DNA from: Pseudomonadota bacterium
Lineage (GTDB): Bacteria; Pseudomonadota; Gammaproteobacteria; Pseudomonadales; Azotimanducaceae
Reading direction: 5' to 3'
Length of the DNA: 32,703 nt
Assembly: GCA_027624035.1 (NCBI GenBank)
Contig: JAQBUI010000051.1
Location: 1 to 32,703, forward strand
Shown: positions 1-6,948 of the stretch, in pieces
How the letters are laid out: each line of letters starts with the position of its first letter
Position numbering within the stretch: position 1 is the stretch's first letter
Made by a program: the position numbers and the translations under genes
The notes under the pieces: generated by a model
The model's database searches: none
Seen by the model: only the letters and a program-made list of their open reading frames with translations
Told to the model about the DNA's origin: nothing

Positions 1-50
1 GTGACGGGAAGTTTCCAGACGACACAGCGTGCCGTCGGAACTCCATGAAA
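1..50 (-). repeat. 87-bp palindromic repeat, family A, copy R1 (partial, degenerate)
   Basis: Partial, diverged copy of the dispersed repeat, cut by the window edge. On the minus strand it begins with the family's TTTCATGG-like end (position 50) and keeps the core seen in the clean copies (GTGCCGT near 28-34, GGAAGT near 8-13), with several substitutions and small deletions. It lies in tandem with copy R2, whose matching end is exactly 87 bp away. Confidence 0.75.
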
Positions 51-137
51 GCCTTGAGCGTGCCCGGATCAGGCGTGCGTCGTCGTGTAAGGAAATATTT
101 CACGCTGGCCCCTCGTGTCAAGTGAACTTCCATGAAA
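51..137 (-). repeat. 87-bp palindromic repeat, family A, copy R2 (degenerate)
   Basis: A diverged full-length copy, minus orientation, in tandem with R1. Its first 20 bases (137 down to 118) form the last six codons and stop of the GntR gene. The outer stem is still possible with changed bases: GGAA and TTCAC on one side face GTGAA and TTTCC on the other, with a small bulge. That suggests the fold, not the exact sequence, is what persists. Confidence 0.7.
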
Positions 138-471
138 GGTCAGCCCGGGTAATTCCCAGGCGTCTCATTTTCTCCACGATCGCCGGCCACTCCTCATTGA
201 GAAACCGGGCCCGTTCAGCGTCGCGCAGTCGTGCCCTTGCACCCTCCTCAACAAACATGCCGAGGCCCCTGCGCATCTCGACCAATCCCTGCTCAGTCAG
301 TAACTGGTAGGCCCGGGATACTGTCAACGGATTGATCCGATGCTGAGCCGCAATCTGCCGGACCGACGGCAAAGCATCGCCATCGTCGAAGATGCCTTCG
401 AGAATTTCGGCAACCAGCCTGTCCCGGAGTTGCCGGTAGATCGGTTCCTTGTCGTTCCAGTGAATGGCCAA
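118..471 (-). CDS. GntR family transcriptional regulator, YtrA subfamily
   Basis: Short GntR repressor of the YtrA type: an N-terminal winged helix-turn-helix (IYRQLRDRLVAEILEG, LPSVRQIAAQHRINPLTVS, then the wing GLGMFV) and a short C-terminal dimerisation tail rather than a large effector domain. Family members usually repress their own operon and an adjacent ABC transporter; any such partner would lie left of the window. I prefer the TTG start at 471, giving LAIHWNDKEPIYRQ as in relatives and 117 residues. An open frame continues to an ATG at 534, but that stretch holds a good promoter and an operator-like palindrome. No clear Shine-Dalgarno precedes either start. The last six residues (LSWKFT) and the stop lie inside repeat R2, so the native C-terminus has been replaced. 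The family call is firm; the start is uncertain. Confidence 0.88.
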   Translation of the reverse strand: MAIHWNDKEPIYRQLRDRLVAEILEGIFDDGDALPSVRQIAAQHRINPLTVSRAYQLLTEQGLVEMRRGLGMFVEEGARARLRDAERARFLNEEWPAIVEKMRRLGITRADLSWKFT

Positions 472-490
472 GTGGTGTTCTATTGATCTA

Positions 491-512
491 GTGTTGTATA
501 TAACTATAACAC
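491..512. promoter_or_regulatory. Operator-like inverted repeat (candidate YtrA/GntR site)
   Basis: GTGTT at 491-495 and AACAC at 508-512 form an inverted repeat around an AT-rich centre. Extending the arms to 11 bases gives 8 matches of 11. YtrA-family operators are typically GTGT...ACAC palindromes overlapping the regulator's own promoter, and this one overlaps the -10 of the minus-strand promoter here. The autoregulatory role is inferred. Confidence 0.5.
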
Positions 513-530
513 CAGTACGCTGACTTGCAA
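503..530 (-). promoter_or_regulatory. Promoter for the GntR gene
   Basis: On the minus strand TTGCAA (530-525) and TATAGT (508-503) are 16 bases apart. Transcription would start about 25 bases before the TTG at 471, which argues that the longer frame to 534 is not the true protein. Confidence 0.5.
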
Positions 531-534
531 CCAA

Positions 535-707
535 AAACTGGACAAGAGCCTGAACGCAGGATGCTTTCCAGCATTCAGGTCTTAAGCCACAGGGCTCAGC
601 AGAGCTGACAGGCTGATCTCACTCGAAGCCTTTGCGCTGAGCGTTCGGTTGTCACACGATTTGTTCTCCGTTGACCCGGCTTGCCCCCAGGATCAGACGT
701 CATGGGT
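535..707. other. Non-coding stretch upstream of the GntR gene
   Basis: I see no credible gene, RNA or terminator here. Open frames running through it continue into repeat R3 and have no recognisable protein content. Confidence 0.5.
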
Positions 708-797
708 TTTCATGGAAGTTCTGGCCGCACGCTGTGCCGTCCGGAAAACTTCCCGGCACGACAACGGCGTGCCCAACCCGGACACGCTGAGGGCTCC
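708..797 (+). repeat. 87-bp palindromic repeat, family A, copy R3
   Basis: Clean copy running from TTTCATGG to GAGGGCTCC, 90 bp with its terminal bases. It differs from R4 and R6 at one position (GGACACG for GGGCACG), which weakens the second hairpin. It is intergenic and in the same orientation as R4. Confidence 0.93.
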
Positions 798-1012
798 ACA
801 GGTACCGATTACGAGTTCCGGTGCCCCCACATCCTGGGCTCCAGCAGCTGATCCACAGCACTGCATGACCGTTCCTGATGCTGAAGCGATAGCCAGAAGG
901 ACTGTATTGCTAACGCCCGGGGAAGCTCTGATCAAGTCTTCGTCAGAGCCAGGCAGAAGCGCCCGCAGAAAACCGCGAAAACACTTCAATTTCGAGACGT
1001 TTCGAGGACGAC
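798..1012. other. 215-bp unique segment between repeats R3 and R4
   Basis: Single-copy DNA flanked by two nearly identical repeats in the same orientation. The minus strand is open through it and includes plausible residues such as GAQDVGAPELVIG, but I do not recognise a family and there is no supported start. It may be a fragment of a former gene, or chance. Confidence 0.3.
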
Positions 1013-1102
1013 TTTCATGGAAGTTCTGGCCGCACGCTGTGCCGTCCGGAAAACTTCCCGGCACGACAACGGCGTGCCCAACCCGGGCACGCTGAGGGCT
1101 CC
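1013..1102 (+). repeat. 87-bp palindromic repeat, family A, copy R4
   Basis: Identical over all 90 bases to copy R6 some 2.8 kb away. Outer stem: GGAAGTT at 1019-1025 pairs with AACTTCC at 1052-1058. Second hairpin: GCGTGCCC at 1072-1079 pairs with GGGCACGC at 1085-1092 around a five-base loop. It ends 40 bp past the stop of the M20 gene, antisense to it. Confidence 0.95.
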
Positions 1103-1142
1103 AACGCAGCGATCACAGGAAAAGGCCCCAATCAGAGGCTCT

Positions 1143-2615
1143 CTAAAGGCGATAATCGAGGGGCGGGTCGCGGTCTCCGAGAAGCGGCGTATAGATAAAG
1201 TCCCTGCCACGACGCTGGGTAAATTCGTCATTTGCTTCAGCGATCAGGGTGGGGTCCTGCAACAGGTCCATCAGCGTCAGCGCCAGGGTTTTTGCCGCTA
1301 CCTGCATCCCCTTGATACCGATGCTGGTCCCGCCCGCGGCAATCGCCTGCCAGCTATGGGACGCCGTACCCGGCACCCAGGTTGCCGTGCGCAGGCCAGT
1401 GGTGGGAACCACCCAGCTGACGTCACCCACGTCGGTAGAGCCTTTGCCTCGTTCGAGTTCCATCGGCAGAACCCTGCTGTGCAAGCCTCGATAGTCAATG
1501 TCGTCCAGGAACGTGGCAGAGATCTTGTCTGCAAACTCCTGTTCTGTGGGCGTGTACTCGTAGCCACCAATGATCGACAGATTACGATGCATTGCCCTTG
1601 CAAGGGTTTCGTTGGGCAACAAGCTGTGATTACCGTGCATGACTTCAACATCCACACTGGTCCCGGTGCCCTGGCCGGCCGCCTCCGCCGCCGCGACGAC
1701 TCGGTCCCATATCTTCTCCAGCGTGGCAGCCTCGGGATGGCGAACAAAGTAATAGACCTGGGCCAGTTCAGGGACCACATTGGGCGCTTCGCCGCCTTTG
1801 GTAATCACGTAGTGAATTCGAGTCTGCTCCGGCACATGCTCCCGCATCAGGTTCACCATGTAGTTCAGGGCCTCCACGCCATCGAGCGCCGAACGCCCCA
1901 GATGAGGTGCCGCCGCTGCGTGGGCGGAGATACCGGAATACGTGAATCTTGCAGACCGGTTGGCAAGGCTGGTCGCCGGGTTGGCAAGGTTGCGGTCGGC
2001 AGCATGCCAGTGCAGGACGGCGTCCACATCGTTGAAAAGGCCAGCCCGGACCATATATACCTTGCCGGAACCACCCTCTTCTGCCGGACTTCCATAGACA
2101 CGAAGCGTACCCTGAATCCGGTTCTCGGCCATCCACTTCCTGACCGCCACGGCAGCCGATACAGACCCCGTACCAAACAGATGATGTCCGCAGGCATGGC
2201 CGTTCGGCTGGCCCTCCCTGCGCTGTCTTGTGGGTACTGCGGCCTGTGATATTCCGGGCAGTGCGTCAAATTCCGCGAGCAATCCGATGACCGGTTCACC
2301 ACTGCCGTAGCTTGCGACAAAGGCGGTTGGGATCTCGGCGGTGCCTGCCTGGATCGAGAAACCGGCTCGCTTCAGCGATTTCTGCAGCAGCGCAGAGCTC
2401 TTGTTCTCCAGATAACCCAGTTCTGCGAGATCATAGATTTGCATCGCCAGCGACGCGTTTTCGTCACGGCGCTCATCGATGTATGCCGTGACCATCTCCC
2501 TGTAATGGTCGTCGTCATTGTCATGTCCGCCGCTGCCTGTGGCCAGCGCGCCAGCCACAGGCAACGTGCCTGCCATGATGGCAGCGATGATAGAAAGGGC
2601 CTTCCAATGCCTCAT
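1143..2615 (-). CDS. M20 family metallopeptidase/amidohydrolase, exported
   Basis: Zinc-dependent amide or peptide hydrolase of the M20 superfamily, closest in look to the AbgB/aminoacylase-like group that cleaves N-acyl or p-aminobenzoyl-glutamyl bonds. The 490-residue product starts with a signal peptide (about 1-25, MRHWKALSII then a hydrophobic run ending AGALA), so it should act in the periplasm. Metal and catalytic motifs are present: HACGHH at 140-145, the EEGG pair near 179-182, HWHA, the dimerisation-domain GISAHAAA, and a C-terminal SHSW. The ATG overlaps the murG-like stop by four bases (ATGA), so the two are probably translated together. The substrate is unknown; a cell-wall peptide or N-acyl compound would suit the neighbour, but that is inference. 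Confidence 0.9.
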   Translation of the reverse strand: MRHWKALSIIAAIMAGTLPVAGALATGSGGHDNDDDHYREMVTAYIDERRDENASLAMQIYDLAELGYLENKSSALLQKSLKRAGFSIQAGTAEIPTAFVASYGSGEPVIGLLAEFDALPGISQAAVPTRQRREGQPNGHACGHHLFGTGSVSAAVAVRKWMAENRIQGTLRVYGSPAEEGGSGKVYMVRAGLFNDVDAVLHWHAADRNLANPATSLANRSARFTYSGISAHAAAAPHLGRSALDGVEALNYMVNLMREHVPEQTRIHYVITKGGEAPNVVPELAQVYYFVRHPEAATLEKIWDRVVAAAEAAGQGTGTSVDVEVMHGNHSLLPNETLARAMHRNLSIIGGYEYTPTEQEFADKISATFLDDIDYRGLHSRVLPMELERGKGSTDVGDVSWVVPTTGLRTATWVPGTASHSWQAIAAGGTSIGIKGMQVAAKTLALTLMDLLQDPTLIAEANDEFTQRRGRDFIYTPLLGDRDPPLDYRL

Positions 2616-3688
2616 GCCTTGTCCCCAACCTCGTGAATGATGTCCGATATGACCGCCACACTATCAACGACCGTGAATTCTGCAAGCCTGGCCGTGATCT
2701 CTGCCCGGTTCCCATAGACCTGATCGATCAGACTCACCAGACTAAGGTCATTGAGGTCAGACTCCTCCAGCACGTTGGAGTAACCAAGGCGCAGGAAGGT
2801 TCTGGCGTTGTCCAACTGATCCCCACGGCTCGCCAGCGATGGCAGAGGAATCAGGATGTGGGGCGTTCGGGTCACCAGCAACTCATACAGGGAATTCGCG
2901 CCCGCCCTCGAAATGACCACGTCAGCGGCTGCCAGCACGTCGCCAAACTCAGCATCCAGGTAATCACGTTGCTGGTATCCCGCACGACCTGAAAGCGATT
3001 CGTCCACGTTGCCTGCTCCCACCACATGGACGATATGGTAGCGGCTCAGCAATTCATCCAGAACGCGGCGAACCTGACCATTGATACGGGCGGAACCCAG
3101 GCTTCCACCAAAGATCAGCAATAACGGCTTGCCAGCGTCCAGACCAACCGATTGAAGCCCCCTGACGGGATCACCCCTGACGAGACTTCGACGCACGGGC
3201 GTACCCGTCACGACCATCCTGGCCCTGACGCTGTCAGAGAGGTACTGACCGGTCTCGGCAAAGTTAACGCAGACCCGCTGCACCACCGGGAAACACAGGC
3301 GATTGGCCAGGCCCGGGGTCACATCGGATTCATGGCAGATGACCGGAACTCGCCAGAAGCGGGCAGCATAGACCAGCGGCACCGAAACAAATCCTCCTTT
3401 GGAGAACACCACATCGGGTTTCTCCCTGAACACGATGACCAGACTCTGTAAAAGGCCCCACGCGATCAGGAGTGGATCAATGAAATTCTGCCAGGAAAAG
3501 TAACGGCGCAGCTTGCCTGAGGCGATCGGCCAATAGCGGACCTTCTGCCGGGCAATGATCTGCCGTTCAATGCCATCATAGGACCCCACGTAGCCGATCT
3601 GCGCACCAGAGTCCCGCAGGGCCTCAATCAGCGCAACATTGGGTGTGACATGGCCTGCGGTACCACCGCCCGTCAGGATAATTTTCAT
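2612..3688 (-). CDS. murG: MurG-like UDP-GlcNAc glycosyltransferase (clostridial-type)
   Basis: GT28 glycosyltransferase of the MurG family, which adds GlcNAc to lipid I on the cytoplasmic face of the membrane to make lipid II. The 358-residue product has the N-terminal glycine loop GGGTAGHVTPN (7-17), VFSKGGFVSVP, ESDVTPGLANR, the donor-site GGSLGSARIN and SRAGANSLYELL. Typical gammaproteobacterial MurG instead reads GGTGGHVFPGLA, LGMGGYVSGP, HEQN and GGSQGA, so this one looks like the Firmicute (clostridial) form. It is not in a dcw cell-division cluster. It may be a second, horizontally acquired MurG or a transferase for another lipid-linked glycan. The ATG overlaps the stop of a truncated upstream gene by ATGA, and its own stop overlaps the M20 start. 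Confidence 0.85.
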   Translation of the reverse strand: MKIILTGGGTAGHVTPNVALIEALRDSGAQIGYVGSYDGIERQIIARQKVRYWPIASGKLRRYFSWQNFIDPLLIAWGLLQSLVIVFREKPDVVFSKGGFVSVPLVYAARFWRVPVICHESDVTPGLANRLCFPVVQRVCVNFAETGQYLSDSVRARMVVTGTPVRRSLVRGDPVRGLQSVGLDAGKPLLLIFGGSLGSARINGQVRRVLDELLSRYHIVHVVGAGNVDESLSGRAGYQQRDYLDAEFGDVLAAADVVISRAGANSLYELLVTRTPHILIPLPSLASRGDQLDNARTFLRLGYSNVLEESDLNDLSLVSLIDQVYGNRAEITARLAEFTVVDSVAVISDIIHEVGDKA

Positions 3689-3773
3689 CGCCAGAACTTC
3701 ATCACCAGGTTCTGCCTGACGTACCAGTCATCAATGATGAGCTCGTTGTTGCCGAGATCTTCTGCAAATGGGC
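3685..3773 (-). pseudogene. 3' remnant of an unidentified gene upstream of murG
   Basis: In one minus-strand frame, from the inner edge of repeat R5 to a TGA overlapping the murG ATG (ATGA), there are 28 residues with protein-like composition, starting PFAEDLGNNEL and ending NLVMKFWR. The four-base stop/start overlap matches the spacing of the other genes in this run. Going upstream the frame stays open through R5 and meets a TAG at the R5/R6 junction. I read this as the C-terminal end of an operon gene whose front was lost when the repeat pair arrived. The family is not recognised, and a chance frame is possible. Confidence 0.5.
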
Positions 3774-3860
3774 TTTCATGGAAGTTCTGGCCGCACGCTG
3801 TGCCGTCCGGAAAACTTCCCGGCACGACAACGGCGTCGCCGACCCGGGCACGCTAAGGGC
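3774..3860 (+). repeat. 87-bp palindromic repeat, family A, copy R5 (tandem with R6)
   Basis: First unit of a head-to-tail pair with an exact 87-bp period. It differs from R6 in a few bases in the second hairpin (GTCGCCGACCC) and has CTAAGG for CTGAGG, which creates the minus-strand TAG noted for the truncated gene. Confidence 0.95.
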
Positions 3861-3950
3861 TTTCATGGAAGTTCTGGCCGCACGCTGTGCCGTCCGGAAA
3901 ACTTCCCGGCACGACAACGGCGTGCCCAACCCGGGCACGCTGAGGGCTCC
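3861..3950 (+). repeat. 87-bp palindromic repeat, family A, copy R6
   Basis: Second unit of the tandem pair, identical to R4 over 90 bases including the GAGGGCTCC end. It sits 33 bp beyond the stop of hda, between hda and the truncated gene, so it separates hda from the murG part of the run. Confidence 0.95.
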
Positions 3951-3983
3951 TGGGGGCTGGCGCACTGGCGACTGGATCACTCA

Positions 3984-4643
3984 CTATAGCTCCAGCGCCT
4001 CACGAGCCAGCGGAATGGTCACGCGGCGCTGCCGAGCCAGGGTCGCCTCATCGAGTCGTTCCAGCAGTGAGATCAGGTTCTGCATGCCTCGCGGGCTGCG
4101 ATCCATGATGTACCGGCCAACCTCCGGTGGCAGGTCGAAACCCCTGCCCCGTGCCCGGGCCTGCAGGACCGCAAGCTTTTCGTCGTCGGTCAATGGATTG
4201 GTTTCGAGACTCATGGCACCCCGCAGGCGAGAGGCAAGGTCAGGTAGATTTACCTTCAATTGCGAGGCTGGCGAGGCACCACACAGGCACAGAAATCCAC
4301 CCTGGGCAAGGGCCCCGTTGATGAGATGAAACAGCGCCGCTTCCCACTGGTCATCTCCGAGTACCGAATCAACATCGTCCACGCAGACTGTACCGACCAG
4401 TTCAAGATCCCGCAGAATGTCCGGTTGGTGGGCCGCCGGAGCCGGCAGATAGATCGCCTCCCGGCCCTGAACAGTGGCTTCATGGCATCGGGCCTGCAGC
4501 AGGTGACTTCGCCCACTCTCGGGTCTTCCCCACAGATAGAGCAGTCCCGTCATCGACGCCATGCGGGCGGCAGCGGGACCAACATAATCGGAGAACGTCG
4601 CGTCTTCCCGCAGCCGAATGTCCAGGGCAAGCTGAATGGTCAT
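3984..4643 (-). CDS. hda: DnaA regulatory inactivator Hda
   Basis: AAA+ protein related to DnaA that, bound to the DNA-loaded sliding clamp, stimulates ATP hydrolysis by DnaA and so prevents re-initiation of replication. The 219-residue product begins with a clamp-binding peptide (QLALDI, residues 4-9), followed by a Walker A-like loop in which Arg replaces Lys (GRPESGRSHLL), a Walker B-like VCVDDVD, and the arginine-rich helical lid (LASRLRGAM). Length and order match family members. Its ATG overlaps the perM stop by ATGA. The partnership with DUF2066 and an AI-2E permease is common in gammaproteobacteria. Confidence 0.95.
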   Translation of the reverse strand: MTIQLALDIRLREDATFSDYVGPAAARMASMTGLLYLWGRPESGRSHLLQARCHEATVQGREAIYLPAPAAHQPDILRDLELVGTVCVDDVDSVLGDDQWEAALFHLINGALAQGGFLCLCGASPASQLKVNLPDLASRLRGAMSLETNPLTDDEKLAVLQARARGRGFDLPPEVGRYIMDRSPRGMQNLISLLERLDEATLARQRRVTIPLAREALEL

Positions 4644-5791
4644 GATTCCGAACCAGGTGACTCCGCCTTCCCGCTGTCGCCCTGCTGATCCCCCTGTCCC
4701 TGCGGGGGGTCGGCCCCCGGAACATCGAGCGAGTCGCCATAGAGCTCACTCCTGAGATAGTTAATGTGCAGATGGCGAATGAACACCATCGCGACCGCCG
4801 CTACCGGCAGCGCCAGCAGAATCCCGATGAACCCGAACAATTGTCCACCCGCCAGCACCGCAAAGATGACCGCCACAGGATGCAGACCAATTCGATCACC
4901 AACCAGCCAGGGCGTCAGGACCATCCCCTCCAGGCCCTGACCAATCAAAAAGACGATCAACACATACACCAGGTGAATGGCATCCTGAAATTGAAACAAG
5001 GCGGCAAACATGGCCGCTACAATGCCAACGGCAAAGCCAAGGTAGGGTACGATGCTCGCGAGCCCTGCGAGCATTCCAATCAGCAGCGCCAGGTCCAGCC
5101 CGATCAGCGACAGGCCCAGCGCGTAGATGCAACCGAGCAGAAACATGATGAGCAACTGGCCCCGCAGGAATTCGCTCAGTACGCCGTCACACTCCTTCGT
5201 CAGCCTCACCGTCTCTGACTCCAGATGTCGCGGAATCATCTCTCTGATTCTGGCCACGACGATGTCCCAGTCTCGCATCAGGTAGAACGCAACCACAGGA
5301 GTAAGGGCAAGGGAGGTCACCGTGGTCAGCAGCATGGCACCAGATGCAGTCACATTCTGCACCACCTGGCCAACCAGCCCACCTGCCTGCTGCCAGTTCT
5401 CCAGCAACCGGGCCTTCAGGGACTCGAGTGAGATGTCGAATGGATCGATATTGAAGGTCGCCACCAACCATGGGCTGGCGGTCTGCTGCAGCCAGGCAAT
5501 CAACAGCGGGATGTCTCGAACCAGCGAGGACACCTCATTGACCAACATGGGAACCATGATGAAGGCTGCTCCACCGAGCAGCAACGCGAACCCTACAAAC
5601 ACAATCAGGACGCCCACTGTTCGATTGACCCGTCGTGCCTCAAGACGGTCTACCAGTGGGTCGCCGAGGTACGCCAGAATCATGCCTGCCACAAAAGGCG
5701 TAAGAATCGGACGCAGGTAATAAATGGCAATAGCCACCACGACAATCAGCATCAGCCCGAATGTTTTCTGGGTGGTCGTCAACGCAGCCAC
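4640..5791 (-). CDS. AI-2E family transporter (PerM-like permease)
   Basis: Polytopic inner-membrane protein of 383 residues in the AI-2E exporter/PerM family. It has about eight hydrophobic segments: a pair near the N-terminus (FGLMLIVVVAIAIYYL, then PFVAGMILAYLGDPL), one near 60-85, and a C-terminal group with the family's VPYLGF and GQGLEGMVLTPWLVGDRIG stretches. The last 35 residues are hydrophilic, rich in Gly, Gln, Pro and Ser, and probably cytoplasmic. The GTG start lies 13 bases inside the DUF2066 gene, and the stop overlaps hda. The transported substrate in this lineage is not known. Confidence 0.92.
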   Translation of the reverse strand: MAALTTTQKTFGLMLIVVVAIAIYYLRPILTPFVAGMILAYLGDPLVDRLEARRVNRTVGVLIVFVGFALLLGGAAFIMVPMLVNEVSSLVRDIPLLIAWLQQTASPWLVATFNIDPFDISLESLKARLLENWQQAGGLVGQVVQNVTASGAMLLTTVTSLALTPVVAFYLMRDWDIVVARIREMIPRHLESETVRLTKECDGVLSEFLRGQLLIMFLLGCIYALGLSLIGLDLALLIGMLAGLASIVPYLGFAVGIVAAMFAALFQFQDAIHLVYVLIVFLIGQGLEGMVLTPWLVGDRIGLHPVAVIFAVLAGGQLFGFIGILLALPVAAVAMVFIRHLHINYLRSELYGDSLDVPGADPPQGQGDQQGDSGKAESPGSES

Positions 5792-6867
5792 CTATAGACC
5801 AGTGCGGCCTGACTGCGGGACATCAGGGCCAGAGAATCATCCAGTTCAATGATCTCAATAAGCTGGTCGCGCTGGCCTTCGATGTCCAGATGAAGTTCAA
5901 CCTCGTCACCCCTGACCCCGACCACCAGAGTGTCCAGAACTGGCGTCAGGGAACCGAGGTATGTCCCGAGAGACGCATAGTCGCTGGCACTGTCAACAGA
6001 CTCCACCCGAATCACCACCACTTCCCGGGAACTGTCCAGGCCATATAGAAGCGCGAGTTCATTGGCCAGTCGATCAATCACGGTATGCGCGAGTTCCCGC
6101 ACGTCAACCGCACTCGCGGTGACGTCCTGCCAGCGCGATTCGATCCGGTACGCCCAGTTCGCGGTCCATTGCCCAAGGGCATCCCGCTGAAACCGGCCCG
6201 TCAGCACGCCGTCGGGGCTGTAACGCGCCGACGCGGTATCGATCCGTTCCAGAAAAGATCCCCACACCTCAGCCGTGGACAACGCCGCATCCTCAAGGTC
6301 AAGCAATGGAAACAACAGCGGAATGCCGCGCAGCCGGGCCTCATCCTGCAAGGCAGCCACCAGTGGTCCACCGTCGTGCTCTCCCAGAATCCGTCGGCCA
6401 CGCTCATCGCTGACGGCAATCCAGAGCAGTACTCCAGGACGATTGCTGCCCCACACCGGAAAACCGGCGCCTCGCAGCAGCCTTGCCACCGCATTGGGAT
6501 CAAAATGGATACGAAGAATCCTGACAGGCACCGCTGCGCCATCAAGCTGCAGCACCCGATCTGTTGATTCATACGTGTACTGGTTGTAGTAGGCCTGTGG
6601 ATTGCGCAGCGAACCTGCGACGAGGCTGCTTTCCTCCACGCCCGGAGTCCCTGAAACCCGGATCAGGACCTGCAGCAGCCCCGCACGCGCGCCTTCATTG
6701 AGCTGCCTCGCGCTCTCATCAGTGACCAGCACTTCGGCAACGTACAGATCTTCCACCGGCAATGCAGCTGACCCGAAGCTGAACCACAGAAGACAAAATC
6801 CCAGGATTTGGGAACTTATTCTGATAGTTTGTATCCCTTTAAGATGAAGCGACAATGCCCAACCCAT
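5779..6867 (-). CDS. DUF2066 domain-containing exported protein
   Basis: Member of the uncharacterised DUF2066 family, found beside hda and a PerM-like permease in many gammaproteobacteria. A hydrophobic signal segment (ILGFCLLWFSFGSAALP) precedes the mature part, which opens with the family's YVAEVLVTDES and GLLQVLIRVSGTP. Further conserved features are QYTYE, the HFDPNAVARLL stretch and a C-terminal lipid- or ligand-binding-like region. I chose the ATG at 6867, which puts the hydrophobic segment about 20 residues from the N-terminus; the frame stays open to 6909 and a TTG just inside is also possible. In relatives such as Pseudomonas the divergent neighbours are purM and purN, which are missing here. 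Confidence 0.85.
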   Translation of the reverse strand: MGWALSLHLKGIQTIRISSQILGFCLLWFSFGSAALPVEDLYVAEVLVTDESARQLNEGARAGLLQVLIRVSGTPGVEESSLVAGSLRNPQAYYNQYTYESTDRVLQLDGAAVPVRILRIHFDPNAVARLLRGAGFPVWGSNRPGVLLWIAVSDERGRRILGEHDGGPLVAALQDEARLRGIPLLFPLLDLEDAALSTAEVWGSFLERIDTASARYSPDGVLTGRFQRDALGQWTANWAYRIESRWQDVTASAVDVRELAHTVIDRLANELALLYGLDSSREVVVIRVESVDSASDYASLGTYLGSLTPVLDTLVVGVRGDEVELHLDIEGQRDQLIEIIELDDSLALMSRSQAALVYRWLR

Positions 6868-6948
6868 ACCCGCCAGCGGAAACCCGGTGCAAGCTGCCCC
6901 GGGGACCACAGACGTGGGATTGTCATAAACTGATCTGACATTTACAAG

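Noticed and set aside
649-1095. Plus- and minus-strand open frames across repeats R3 and R4
   Set aside because: They are stop-free because the repeat unit is a multiple of three and G+C-rich; there is no supported start and no family.
1017-2249. 410-codon plus-strand open frame opposite the M20 gene
   Set aside because: It starts in repeat R4 and then runs antisense to a well-supported M20 gene; the translation has no recognisable domains.
3702-4329. Open frames across R5/R6, including one running antisense into hda
   Set aside because: They consist of translated repeat and the hda complement.
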